Positions 40,181-48,491 of a DNA stretch of 64,000 nt are shown in pieces. Positions within the stretch are counted from its first letter, which is position 1. The number at the start of each line of letters is the position of its first letter. The stretch is from Candidatus Mycobacterium wuenschmannii (GTDB lineage: Bacteria; Actinomycetota; Actinomycetes; Mycobacteriales; Mycobacteriaceae). The stretch is taken from positions 930,001-994,000 of the forward strand of contig NZ_CP126981.1 in assembly GCF_030252325.1 (NCBI RefSeq). The letters run 5' to 3'. The notes below the pieces were generated by a model that searched no databases, was not told where the DNA came from, and saw only the letters and a program-made list of their open reading frames with translations. Both the position numbers and the translations under genes were made by a program.

Positions 40181-41506
40181 TCATGCGCCGACGGTCTGCG
40201 GCGCTTCGGCGCGGACGTCGCCGGAACCCGCGTCGGGCTTGCGGCCGACGAGATACCAGGTGCGCATGCGCCCTTTGCCTTTGATCTCGATGTCGCCGCG
40301 CGCGCGCAGCGTGAAGTCGTCTTTGAGTCGGAGGTAGACGTCTTCCGGAACCTGGATGCAGCCGACCGAATCGGTCGATTCCATCCGCGAGGCCACGTTG
40401 ACCGCGTCACCCCATACGTCGTAGAAGAATCGGCGTGATCCGACCACGCCGGCGACGACGGGCCCACGCGCTAAGCCAATTCGCAGCGGCAGGGGGTCGC
40501 CGCGGGAATCCTTCAGTGCGCGTACGACTTCGGCCATGTCGATGGCGAAGTCGGCCAACGCCTCCACGTGATCGGCGCGTGGTTCCGGGACGCCGCTGAC
40601 CACCATGTAGGAGTCGCCGCTGACTTTGATCTTCTCCAGACCATGCTTGTCGACCAGGGCATCGAAGTCGCCATAGAGCTTGTCCAGGAACAGGATCAAC
40701 TGATCGGGAGGCATGTCGCTGGCACGTTCGGTGAATCCGGCGATGTCGGCGAACAGCACCGAGGCATCCTCGTACTTGTCGGCAATGATGTTGCGCGCCG
40801 GGTCTTTCAGACGCTCCGCGACGCTGGCGGGCAAGATGTTGGCCAGAAGCGCTTCGGAGCGTTCGTATTCCACTTCCATCGCGGCCTCGGCGCGAACGAT
40901 CTCGCGCACCGCATACCAGACGGTCGTCACCACCATGATGCACGCGGAGATCGTGGTGACGACGAAGCTCAGCGACAGCGCCCACAGCGGCTGGGCGCCG
41001 GTGTTGCGGGGGACCAGGAACTGGAGCGTGATGACCATCCCGGCGGCGATCGCCGCCAGAACGGAGGCGAGGAAAATGCGGTCCACGCCCAACTGCAGCA
41101 CCACCAGGCAGGCCGCGACGAGGAAGTAGAACTGCAGTCCCGATCCGGTGCCGACGAACCAGCAGATCGCGAAGATCGACAGGTACGCGGTGCAGATGAA
41201 TGTCATCGGCGGGAGCAGTTCGCCGAAGCGGTGCAATAAGGGCACCGAGGCGTAGATCGCGGCGCCGACGATGTTGATGAAACCCGTCCACCACAGGTTG
41301 GGCGAGGCGAACACCTGCACGAAGCCGAAGCCGGCGCTGATGAACACGGCCATCGCCGCGGTGAGGTTCAGGATGCGGCGACGCCGCTCGACGCGTTCGA
41401 TGTAGACCTGGCTGCGAGCACGGGGGTATGCCCGTACTGCCTCCACGCAATCCGGTGATCGCCGCGAACCCGCTGGTTGCTGGGCGGCGCACCGCTTAGC
41501 CACCAC
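40181..41506 (-). CDS. cya: Class III membrane adenylate cyclase (Rv1625c-like)
   Basis: 441 residues making cAMP from ATP as a homodimer. Six membrane helices (about 45-200) precede one catalytic domain. All canonical residues are present, each offset by two from Rv1625c: metal Asp254 and Asp298, adenine-specifying Lys294 and Asp363, and the transition-state pair Asn370 and Arg374. In M. tuberculosis this enzyme resembles half of a mammalian cyclase and has been tied to cholesterol use. GTG 41506 follows TAGGCT by 6 nt, so translation is probably leaderless. Confidence 0.95.
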   Translation of the reverse strand: MVAKRCAAQQPAGSRRSPDCVEAVRAYPRARSQVYIERVERRRRILNLTAAMAVFISAGFGFVQVFASPNLWWTGFINIVGAAIYASVPLLHRFGELLPPMTFICTAYLSIFAICWFVGTGSGLQFYFLVAACLVVLQLGVDRIFLASVLAAIAAGMVITLQFLVPRNTGAQPLWALSLSFVVTTISACIMVVTTVWYAVREIVRAEAAMEVEYERSEALLANILPASVAERLKDPARNIIADKYEDASVLFADIAGFTERASDMPPDQLILFLDKLYGDFDALVDKHGLEKIKVSGDSYMVVSGVPEPRADHVEALADFAIDMAEVVRALKDSRGDPLPLRIGLARGPVVAGVVGSRRFFYDVWGDAVNVASRMESTDSVGCIQVPEDVYLRLKDDFTLRARGDIEIKGKGRMRTWYLVGRKPDAGSGDVRAEAPQTVGA

Positions 41507-41512
41507 GTCGAA

Positions 41513-41518
41513 AGCCTA
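41513..41518 (-). promoter_or_regulatory. -10 element of leaderless adenylate cyclase gene
   Basis: TAGGCT on the minus strand, 6 nt before the GTG at 41506. Confidence 0.5.
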
Positions 41519-41571
41519 ACCGCTCGGCAGAAACCTGTGTGGTGGGTCGGACTGACGCGCTGTGAGCGGCG

Positions 41572-42102
41572 CTAGATCTGTGCGGTTACAAGGTCTGAGA
41601 AGTAGGTCCCGAACAGTTCGAAGTTTCCGAACGGGGTGATGAGCAGGTCGGACACGCCGGGGTCGGCGAAAGTGAGGCCGGGAATGGCGCCGACGGGGAT
41701 GTTGATCCATTCGTTTGCGAACCCGCCGCCGAAGTCCATCAGGTCTATCTCGGTGTTGTCCGGCAGGAAAGGGATACCGACCGTGCCGAATTCACCGTTC
41801 AAATTAGTGAGGAAGTCGTTATTCGTGAACGAGCCGAAGGTTGTCTGGGTGTCGACACCGAAGACATTGAAGGTCACGTTGTCAGGCAGGCCCGCAATCG
41901 TCCAGCTCTCGTTGCCCTGCAGCACGTCGATCAGCGGGGGATAACCCAGCGCACTAGTGGCGTCGAAGCTCGAAAGGTTGGGAATCAGGTACTCGTCTAT
42001 AGGTGCCGCCGACGCGCTCCCGGCCGAGATCATCGCTGCAACGCTGAAGGCGCCGGCGGCCGCAGCGACGCCGGTCAGAACTACGAATCGCGGTGTGTTC
42101 AT
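41572..42102 (-). CDS. Small exported protein, unknown function
   Basis: 176 residues with a clear Sec signal peptide (about 1-33, cleavage after SASA). The mature part is rich in Phe, Gly, Asn and Asp (for example TFGSFTNNDFLTNLNGEFGT) and has no Cys. Composition is noticeably less GC-biased than neighbouring genes. It sits between cya and tRNA-Leu, where M. tuberculosis has no counterpart that I recognise. The region upstream carries three inverted repeats. The Phe-Gly-Asn-rich style resembles the solenoid protein at 25.3 kb, but no shared domain is demonstrable by eye. Confidence 0.7.
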   Translation of the reverse strand: MNTPRFVVLTGVAAAAGAFSVAAMISAGSASAAPIDEYLIPNLSSFDATSALGYPPLIDVLQGNESWTIAGLPDNVTFNVFGVDTQTTFGSFTNNDFLTNLNGEFGTVGIPFLPDNTEIDLMDFGGGFANEWINIPVGAIPGLTFADPGVSDLLITPFGNFELFGTYFSDLVTAQI

Positions 42103-42132
42103 GTCCGGAAACCTCTTGTCTGTGATCTAGGT

Positions 42133-42172
42133 GTTGATTAGCTAAGTGTTTGCTGAGTGCAACGTAATCAAC
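42133..42172 (-). promoter_or_regulatory. Inverted repeat GTTGATTA-N24-TAATCAAC
   Basis: A perfect 8-bp repeat about 30 bp upstream of the exported protein gene, in AT-richer sequence. It could be an operator pair or a leader stem. Confidence 0.4.
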
Positions 42173-42191
42173 GCTTTGGACCGAAGGCAAT

Positions 42192-42205
42192 AAGGGATTT
42201 CCCTT
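42192..42205. repeat. Palindrome AAGGGA-TT-TCCCTT
   Basis: A perfect 6-bp inverted repeat with a 2-bp centre, second in a row of three upstream of the exported protein gene. Confidence 0.4.
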
Positions 42206-42216
42206 GTATTTGGACC

Positions 42217-42233
42217 CCTACGGATTACGTAGG
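42217..42233. repeat. Hairpin CCTACG-N5-CGTAGG
   Basis: A perfect 6-bp inverted repeat with a 5-nt loop, about 90 bp from the 3' end of the tRNA gene; possibly a tRNA terminator or a regulator site for the exported protein. Confidence 0.35.
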
Positions 42234-42325
42234 TCGCTGGGGGAGCAAGGCATCATGCGCCGGCCGCGGATTCGGTCACGTCAGGTGGCCGCGATCGGAA
42301 GCGGCTCAACCGCTAAGACTTGGAG

Positions 42326-42399
42326 TGCCCTCGGTGAGATTCGAACTCACACTGCACGGGTTTTGAATCCGTTTCCTCTGCCAGTTGGGATACGAGGGC
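42326..42399 (-). tRNA. tRNA-Leu (anticodon CAA)
   Basis: A 74-nt cloverleaf on the minus strand. The 7-bp acceptor GCCCTCG/CGAGGGC is perfect, and the T arm GTGAG-TTCGAAT-CTCAC is perfect. The anticodon loop TTCAAAA gives CAA (reads UUG), on a stem ACGGA/CCCGT with one A-C mismatch. The variable region is only 5 nt, unlike the long arm of typical bacterial tRNA-Leu. CCA is not encoded. Discriminator base is A, as expected for leucine. Confidence 0.85.
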
Positions 42400-42486
42400 C
42401 TGCTCAACTACGGCCTCCCACCATAGAGGATTGGCCGGTGCGAGCCGACTCACAGCCCCGCAGTCGAGGTTTCGCGCGGTTCACGA

Positions 42487-42492
42487 CAGAAT
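42487..42492 (+). promoter_or_regulatory. -10 element of the leaderless ANTAR regulator gene
   Basis: CAGAAT followed by 7 nt and the ATG at 42500. Confidence 0.45.
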
Positions 42493-42499
42493 GTTCACC

Positions 42500-43111
42500 A
42501 TGACCGACGACGCCGCCATCACCCCGCACCGGGTCCTCATCGCCGAAGATGAGGCCCTGATCCGGCTCGACCTGGCCGAGATGCTGCGCGAAGAGGGCTA
42601 TGAAATCGTCGGCGAGGCCGGCGACGGCCAAGAGGCCGTCGAATTGGCCGAGCAACTCAAGCCCGATCTGGTGATCATGGACGTCAAGATGCCGCGCCGC
42701 GACGGCATCGACGCCGCCGCCGAGATCGCCTCCAAGCGGATCGCGCCGATCGTTGTGCTGACCGCGTTCAGCCAGCGCGATCTGGTCGAGAAGGCGCGTG
42801 ACGCCGGCGCGATGGCTTACCTGGTCAAGCCGTTCACGATCTCAGACCTGATCCCGGCAATCGAGGTGGCGCTCAGTCGATTCAGCGAAATCCGCGCGCT
42901 GGAACTCGAAGTCGAGACACTGTCGGACCGCCTGGAGACCCGCAAGCTCGTCGAGCGGGCCAAGGGTCTGCTGCAGGCCAATCAGGGCATGACCGAGCCC
43001 GAGGCGTTCAAGTGGATTCAGCGCGCGGCGATGGACCGGCGCACCACCATGAAGCACGTCGCCGAGGTTGTCCTGGAGACGCTGGACAACGTGAAGGACG
43101 CCAAGAGCTGA
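42500..43111 (+). CDS. pdtaR: Response regulator with ANTAR RNA-binding output (PdtaR, Rv1626-like)
   Basis: 203 residues. Receiver domain about 10-125 with phospho-acceptor Asp61 (VIMDVKMP), acidic pair Glu16-Asp17, Thr88 and Lys110 (YLVKPF). A short coiled linker leads to an ANTAR domain (about 135-195: LVERAKGLLQANQGMTEPEAFKWIQRAAMD with its conserved Ala). ANTAR proteins bind paired hairpins and act as antiterminators; in M. tuberculosis the partner kinase PdtaS lies elsewhere. Start set by promoter spacing and homology. Confidence 0.94.
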   Translation: MTDDAAITPHRVLIAEDEALIRLDLAEMLREEGYEIVGEAGDGQEAVELAEQLKPDLVIMDVKMPRRDGIDAAAEIASKRIAPIVVLTAFSQRDLVEKARDAGAMAYLVKPFTISDLIPAIEVALSRFSEIRALELEVETLSDRLETRKLVERAKGLLQANQGMTEPEAFKWIQRAAMDRRTTMKHVAEVVLETLDNVKDAKS

Positions 43112-43113
43112 CA

Positions 43114-43512
43114 TCAGTCGCGGTCGTGATGGCAGACCGCTTCCAGCATGAAGCCGAACGGATCCAGCCAGAACGTCGCAAAATAAGGCGGCGGGTACTG
43201 CGGGAACGACTGCGGCTCGTGCAAGACTTCGCCGCCGTGGCTTGAGGCCCACTCATGCACCGCGCGGACCGCCGACCGCGTCTTCACCATGAAGGCCACA
43301 TGCTGCAGTCCCGTTCGCTGACGCGAATATTCGCCGGATTCCGTTGTCGGATAGAGGAATACGAAAGTGCCCGGCTTCCCGTCGGTCGGCCGGAACGCGA
43401 TCTGGTCGTCGACGTCGAGGAAAACGTCGAAGCCGACGAGCGGCATCAGCTCGCGGTAATACCGCCTGGCCGCCGGCAGGTCGGGCACGTTCAGACCGAC
43501 GTGTCCCAGCAT
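43114..43512 (-). CDS. VOC/glyoxalase-family protein
   Basis: A 132-residue single-domain member of the vicinal oxygen chelate superfamily. Metal-ligand candidates are His4 (MLGHVGLNV), His in LQHVAFMVK and Glu in FMLEAV. It starts 2 nt after the thiolase stop on the same strand, so it is probably the last gene of the DUF35-thiolase-VOC unit. Substrate unknown: a dioxygenase, a glyoxalase-like isomerase or a binding protein are all possible. Confidence 0.85.
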   Translation of the reverse strand: MLGHVGLNVPDLPAARRYYRELMPLVGFDVFLDVDDQIAFRPTDGKPGTFVFLYPTTESGEYSRQRTGLQHVAFMVKTRSAVRAVHEWASSHGGEVLHEPQSFPQYPPPYFATFWLDPFGFMLEAVCHHDRD

Positions 43513-43514
43513 GG

Positions 43515-44714
43515 CTAGCGCGCGACGATCACCGAGGAGCCGTGACCGAACAGGCCCTGGTTCGCGGTGACGCCGACCGTGGCGCCCTCCACCTGCCGAC
43601 CGGTGGCCTGACCGCGCAACTGCCAGGTCAATTCGCAGACCTGCGCGATCGCCTGGGCGGGAATGGCCTCGCCGAAGCACGCCAGCCCACCGGACGGGTT
43701 GACCGGCACCTTGCCGCCGATCGTCGTCGCGCCGCTGCGCAGCAACCCCTCGGCCTCACCCTTCGGGCACAGCCCAAGGTGTTCGTACCAGTCGAGTTCG
43801 AGCGCGGTGGACAGGTCGTACACCTCGGCCAGGCTGACATCCTCGGGCCCAATGCCCGCCTCGGCGTAGGCCGCATCGAGGATCTGGTCCTTGAAGACCC
43901 GCTCCGGCGCCGGCGCCACGGCGGTGGAATCCGTTGCGATGTCAGGTAATTCGGGGAGATGCTGCGGATACTGCGGGGTCACCGTGCTCACCGCACGCAC
44001 CGACGGCACACCGTCCAGGGAGCCGAGATGCTTGCGGGCGAAGTCCGCGCTCGCCACGATCAGCGCGGCCGCGCCGTCGGAGGTGGCGCAGATGTCGAGC
44101 TGCCGCAGCGGGTCGCTGACGACCGGGCTGGCCAGCACGTACTCGACCGCGGATTCCTTGCGGTAGCGAGCATTCGGGTTCTGCAGGCCGTGTTGGGAGT
44201 TCTTCACCTTCACCTGTGCGAAGTCTTCCGACGTCGCCCCGTAGAGGTCCATTCGGCGGCGGGCCAGCAGCGCGAAGTAGACCGGGTTCATCGCACCGAT
44301 GAGGTGGAAGCGCTGCCAGTCCGGATCGTTCTTGCGCTCACCGCCGACCGGGGCGAACGCGCCCTTCGGGGTGGTGTCGGCGCCGATCACCAGCGCGACG
44401 TCGCAGAATCCGGCCAGGATGTGGGCGCGGGCGCTCTGCAGTGCCTGCGACCCACTGGCGCAGGCGGCGTAGCTGGAGCTGACCGGCACGCCGTTCCAGC
44501 CGAGTTTCTGCGCGAACGTCGAACCGGCGATGAAGCCGGGGTAGCCGTTGCGGATGGTATCGGCGCCGGCGACCAGTTGGATCTGGCGCCAGTCCAGGCC
44601 CGCCTCGGCCAGCGCGGCGCGCGCGGCAACCACGCCGTATTCGGTGAAGTCGCGGCCCCATTTGCCCCACGGGTGCATGCCCGCGCCCAGGATGTACAGC
44701 GGTTCCGGACTCAT
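43515..44714 (-). CDS. Thiolase-family protein (Rv1627c-like)
   Basis: A 399-residue thiolase-fold protein of the lipid-transfer/SCP2-thiolase kind. The nucleophile Cys lies in YAACASGSQAL near residue 85, and NPSGGLACFGE and ANQGLFGHGSS line the active site. Members degrade steroid or branched acyl-CoA side chains, or act as aldolases. The ATG overlaps the stop of the DUF35 gene, and such pairs form complexes in steroid catabolism (Ltp2-ChsH2 is a characterised example of the arrangement). Substrate not deducible. Confidence 0.88.
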   Translation of the reverse strand: MSPEPLYILGAGMHPWGKWGRDFTEYGVVAARAALAEAGLDWRQIQLVAGADTIRNGYPGFIAGSTFAQKLGWNGVPVSSSYAACASGSQALQSARAHILAGFCDVALVIGADTTPKGAFAPVGGERKNDPDWQRFHLIGAMNPVYFALLARRRMDLYGATSEDFAQVKVKNSQHGLQNPNARYRKESAVEYVLASPVVSDPLRQLDICATSDGAAALIVASADFARKHLGSLDGVPSVRAVSTVTPQYPQHLPELPDIATDSTAVAPAPERVFKDQILDAAYAEAGIGPEDVSLAEVYDLSTALELDWYEHLGLCPKGEAEGLLRSGATTIGGKVPVNPSGGLACFGEAIPAQAIAQVCELTWQLRGQATGRQVEGATVGVTANQGLFGHGSSVIVAR

Positions 44715-45154
44715 GACGCCACCTTCCACGCGTGGACGAGACGCTCGACGCCGTCGTCGTCGGTGTACAGGGTCATGGTGGCCAGTTCCATCTCCATGCC
44801 GACCTTCAGATCGGCGGCGAGGGTTCCCTCGACGACCTTGCCCAGCACGATGATGCCCTCGTCTTTGAGTTCCACCGCGGCGATCGCGAACGGCTCGAAC
44901 GGATCCGGGGCGGGGTAGGGCTTCGGCGGCGGGTAGCGATTCTCTGTGTAGCTCCACAGCGTGCCGCGGCGTGACAACGCGACGGCCTCTAGTACGTCGC
45001 TGTCGCAGGCCGGATTGGGGCAGTTGTTCTCCCGCGGCGGGAAAACGTAGGTGCCGCACTTGGGACACTTACTGCCGATCAGGTGGGGCGTTTCGGCGTC
45101 TTCGGTGGCGAACCACCCGTCGATGGCCGGTTCTTGACTGGTGACCTCGGGCAC
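44711..45154 (-). CDS. DUF35 OB-fold acyl-CoA-associated protein (Rv1628c-like)
   Basis: 147 residues: an N-terminal rubredoxin-like zinc ribbon (CPKCG at about 30-34 and CPNPAC at about 45-50) and a C-terminal OB fold. DUF35 proteins bind acyl-CoA partners and deliver them to thiolases or hydratases. The start GTG 45154 follows TAGGCT by 6 nt, a probable leaderless promoter that would drive DUF35, thiolase and VOC genes. Confidence 0.9.
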   Translation of the reverse strand: MPEVTSQEPAIDGWFATEDAETPHLIGSKCPKCGTYVFPPRENNCPNPACDSDVLEAVALSRRGTLWSYTENRYPPPKPYPAPDPFEPFAIAAVELKDEGIIVLGKVVEGTLAADLKVGMEMELATMTLYTDDDGVERLVHAWKVAS

Positions 45155-45160
45155 CGGGCC

Positions 45161-45166
45161 AGCCTA
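45161..45166 (-). promoter_or_regulatory. -10 element of the leaderless DUF35-thiolase operon
   Basis: TAGGCT on the minus strand, 6 nt before GTG 45154. Confidence 0.5.
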
Positions 45167-45279
45167 CCCAGCCGCGGCGCGAAACTGAAACGTGTTGCAG
45201 TTCGATGCGAGCGGCGATGAGTTCTGCGCCCCGCGGGTGTCATTCCCGTGCAGGTAATGGACATACGCAAGGAGAGTCG

Positions 45280-45567
45280 ATGGTCATCGTCGCCGGATAC
45301 CTGGTGGTGGAGTCTTCGCAGCGCGATCGCTATCTGCAGGAGTGCGTAGACGTCGTCGAGCAGGCCCGCCACGCGCACGGCTGCCTCGACTTCGCGATCA
45401 CCGCGGACCTGGTCGAATCGAATCGCATTGCCATCTTCGAACGCTGGCAGTCGCGGGCGGACGCCGAGAAATTCCGCGGCAGCGGACCCAGCGACGAGCA
45501 GCACGAGACGATCATCTCGGCGTCGGTCTGCGAATACGAGGTGACCGGCCAGCGGTCCCTGACCTGA
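45280..45567 (+). CDS. Antibiotic biosynthesis monooxygenase (ABM) domain protein
   Basis: A 95-residue ferredoxin-like alpha/beta barrel, usually a dimer. The pattern of CLDFAITADLVESNRIAIFERWQS matches ABM proteins, which include cofactor-independent quinol monooxygenases and heme-degrading enzymes. AAGGAG lies just before the ATG. Divergent from the DUF35 gene. No catalytic role can be assigned. Confidence 0.82.
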   Translation: MVIVAGYLVVESSQRDRYLQECVDVVEQARHAHGCLDFAITADLVESNRIAIFERWQSRADAEKFRGSGPSDEQHETIISASVCEYEVTGQRSLT

Positions 45568-45583
45568 TGTCGTGAGGTGTGCC

Positions 45584-45589
45584 TAGAGT
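45584..45589 (+). promoter_or_regulatory. -10 element of leaderless polA
   Basis: TAGAGT followed by 7 nt and the GTG at 45597. Confidence 0.55.
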
Positions 45590-45596
45590 TGACGCC

Positions 45597-48329
45597 GTGA
45601 GCCCAGCCAGGACCGCGACCAAGAAAACAGAGGCCGGCAAAGCCGCCGACGAGAAGCCGACGTTGATGCTGCTGGACGGCAACTCGCTGGCCTACCGGGC
45701 GTTCTTCGCGCTCCCGGCCGAGAACTTCAAGACGCAGGGCGGCCTGACCACCAACGCCGTGTACGGGTTCACCGCGATGCTGATCAACCTGCTGCGCGAC
45801 GAGGCCCCCACCCACGTCGCCGCCGCGTTCGACGTGTCGCGGCAGACCTTCCGCTCCGAGCGGTATCCGGAGTACAAGGCCAACCGGTCGACCACCCCGG
45901 ACGAGTTCCGCGGCCAGATCGACATCACCAAGGAAGTGCTTGTCGCACTGGGCATTACGGTGCTCGCCGAGCCGGGCTTCGAGGCCGACGACCTGATCGC
46001 CACCCTGACCACCCAGGCCGAGAACGAGGGCTATCGGGTGCTGGTGGTCACCGGTGACCGCGACTCGCTGCAGCTGGTCACCGACGACGTCACCGTGCTG
46101 TATCCGCGCAAGGGCGTCAGCGAGCTGACCCGGTTCACGCCGGAGGCAGTCGTCGAGAAGTACGGCTTGACGCCCGCGCAGTACCCCGACTTCGCGGCGT
46201 TGCGCGGCGACCCGAGCGACAACCTGCCCGGCATCCCAGGTGTCGGTGAGAAGACCGCGTCCAAGTGGATCATCGAGTACGGATCACTGCAGGCGCTGGT
46301 CGACGATGTCGAGTCGGTACGCGGCAAGGTCGGTGACGCGCTGCGGGCGAATCTGTCCAGCGTGGTGCTCAACCGCGAGCTCACTGATCTGGTGCGCGAC
46401 GTGCCGCTGGCGCAGACGCCCGACACGCTGCGCATGCAGCCGTGGGACCGCGACCAGATCCACACGCTGTTCGACCAGCTGGAATTCCGGGTGCTGCGCG
46501 ACCGGCTGTTCGACACCCTGGCCGCCGTCGAGCCGGAAGTCGACGAGGGATTCGACGTGCGCGGGGGAGCGCTGGAGCCCGGCACCGTCGCGCAATGGCT
46601 CACCGATCACGCCTCCGACGGCCGCCGCGCCGGCCTCGCGGTGGTGGGCACGCACCTGCCCTACGGCGGCGACGCGACGGCGCTGGCCATCGCCGCGGCG
46701 GATGACGAGGGTGCCTTCGTCGACACGACAACCCTGACGCCCGAAGACGATTCGGCCCTGGCGGCCTGGCTCGCCGACGCGGGCAAGCCGAAGGCTTTGC
46801 ACGAGGCGAAGCTTGCGATCCACGACCTGGCCGGTCGCGGCTGGACGCTGAACGGCGTCAGCTCCGACACCGCGCTGGCCGCCTACCTGGTGCGCCCCGG
46901 ACAGCGCAGCTTCACCCTCGACGATCTGTCGCTGCGCTACCTCCGTCGGGAGTTGCGCGCGGAAACATCGGAACAGCAACAACTTTCGCTGCTCGACGAC
47001 AGCGACGGCGTCGACGAGCAGGCCGTGCAGACCGCGGTGCTACGCGCCCGCGCCGTGGTCGACCTCGCCGACGCCCTCGACGCTGAACTCGAGCGCATCG
47101 ACTCCACCAAGCTGCTGGCCGAGATGGAGTTGCCCGTGCAGCGGGTGCTGGCGGCCATGGAATCCATCGGCATCGCCGTCGACCTGGACCAATTGAGTTC
47201 GCTGCAAAGCCAATTCGGCGACCAGATCCGCGACGCCGCCGAGGCGGCCTACGCCGTGATCGGCAAGCAGATCAACCTCGGCTCGCCCAAACAGCTGCAG
47301 GTGGTCCTGTTCGACGAGCTGGAAATGCCCAAGACCAAGCGCACCAAGACCGGCTACACCACCGACGCCGACGCGCTGCAGACGCTGTTCGACAAGACCG
47401 GACATCCGTTCCTGCAACACCTACTCGCGCATCGCGACGTCACGCGGCTGAAGGTGACCGTCGACGGGCTGCTGAATGCCGTTGCCGGCGATGGCCGCAT
47501 CCACACCACGTTCAACCAGACCATCGCGGCGACCGGCCGGCTCTCGTCCACCGAGCCCAACCTGCAGAACATCCCGATCCGCACCGACGCCGGACGGCAG
47601 ATCCGCGACGCGTTTGTGGTGGGCAAGGGTTACACCGAGGTGATGACCGCCGACTACAGCCAGATCGAAATGCGGATCATGGCGCACCTGTCCAAGGACG
47701 AAGGGCTCATCGAGGCGTTCAACACCGGTGAGGATCTGCACTCGTTCGTCGCGTCTCGGGCGTTCGGCGTGCCGATCGACGAGGTCACCGCCGAACTGCG
47801 GCGCCGGGTCAAGGCGATGTCCTATGGCCTGGCCTATGGGTTGAGCGCCTATGGGTTGTCCGCCCAGCTGAAGATCTCCACCGAAGAAGCCAAAGAGCAG
47901 ATGGATCAGTACTTCGCCCGATTCGGTGGCATCCGCGATTACCTGCACAACGTCGTCGAGCAGGCCCGCAAGGACGGCTACACCTCGACCGTGTTCGGCC
48001 GCCGGCGCTATCTGCCCGAGTTGGACAGCAGTAACCGCAACGTCCGGGAGGCCGCCGAGCGGGCCGCGCTCAACGCGCCGATCCAGGGCAGCGCCGCCGA
48101 CATCATCAAGGTGGCAATGATCGAGGTCGACGAGGCGCTCACGGAGGCCGGCCTGACATCGCGGATGCTGCTACAGGTTCACGACGAGCTGTTGTTCGAG
48201 GTCGCCGAGGGCGAACGCGACCAACTCGAGGCGCTGGTGCGCGACAAGATGGGCGGTGCGTACCCGCTTGACGTGCCATTGGAGGTCTCGGTGGGCTACG
48301 GACCGAGCTGGGACAGCGCCGCGCATTAG
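45597..48329 (+). CDS. polA: DNA polymerase I
   Basis: A 910-residue repair polymerase. The N-terminal 5'-3' exonuclease/flap domain (about 20-310) has LLDGNSLAYRAFF, EADDLIATL and GDPSDNLPGIPGVGEKTA. The central 3'-5' exonuclease-like domain lacks the usual DxE metal residues, as in mycobacteria. The polymerase domain has DYSQIEMR (motif A), KAMSYGLAYG (motif B) and VHDELLFE (motif C). Tyr, not Phe, occupies the ddNTP-selectivity position in motif B. Start chosen by leaderless spacing. Confidence 0.97.
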   Translation: MSPARTATKKTEAGKAADEKPTLMLLDGNSLAYRAFFALPAENFKTQGGLTTNAVYGFTAMLINLLRDEAPTHVAAAFDVSRQTFRSERYPEYKANRSTTPDEFRGQIDITKEVLVALGITVLAEPGFEADDLIATLTTQAENEGYRVLVVTGDRDSLQLVTDDVTVLYPRKGVSELTRFTPEAVVEKYGLTPAQYPDFAALRGDPSDNLPGIPGVGEKTASKWIIEYGSLQALVDDVESVRGKVGDALRANLSSVVLNRELTDLVRDVPLAQTPDTLRMQPWDRDQIHTLFDQLEFRVLRDRLFDTLAAVEPEVDEGFDVRGGALEPGTVAQWLTDHASDGRRAGLAVVGTHLPYGGDATALAIAAADDEGAFVDTTTLTPEDDSALAAWLADAGKPKALHEAKLAIHDLAGRGWTLNGVSSDTALAAYLVRPGQRSFTLDDLSLRYLRRELRAETSEQQQLSLLDDSDGVDEQAVQTAVLRARAVVDLADALDAELERIDSTKLLAEMELPVQRVLAAMESIGIAVDLDQLSSLQSQFGDQIRDAAEAAYAVIGKQINLGSPKQLQVVLFDELEMPKTKRTKTGYTTDADALQTLFDKTGHPFLQHLLAHRDVTRLKVTVDGLLNAVAGDGRIHTTFNQTIAATGRLSSTEPNLQNIPIRTDAGRQIRDAFVVGKGYTEVMTADYSQIEMRIMAHLSKDEGLIEAFNTGEDLHSFVASRAFGVPIDEVTAELRRRVKAMSYGLAYGLSAYGLSAQLKISTEEAKEQMDQYFARFGGIRDYLHNVVEQARKDGYTSTVFGRRRYLPELDSSNRNVREAAERAALNAPIQGSAADIIKVAMIEVDEALTEAGLTSRMLLQVHDELLFEVAEGERDQLEALVRDKMGGAYPLDVPLEVSVGYGPSWDSAAH

Positions 48330-48395
48330 CCTCCGGACGCGAGCCGATCCCGCGACGCCGGTGGGGCGGGTTTGGCCTGCATAGGCCTAGTCGAG

Positions 48396-48491
48396 TAGCC
48401 TTGAAAGGTAGTCCGGCCGCCATTGGCGGACTTTCGAATTGAAATCAGCATTGTCCCTACGACCTCAACCTGTCCGGAGCAACCCAACAAT
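48396..48491 (+). promoter_or_regulatory. rpsA promoter and structured leader
   Basis: A TAGCCT -10 at 48396-48401 predicts a leader of about 85 nt. GTCC...GGAC (48411-48431) with an inner GCC/GGC stem forms a hairpin early in the leader. There is no strong Shine-Dalgarno sequence before the ATG, as for E. coli rpsA, where S1 represses its own translation; the same may apply here (inference). A 5-bp hairpin (GGCCT/AGGCC, 48374-48387) upstream may end polA transcription. Confidence 0.4.
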
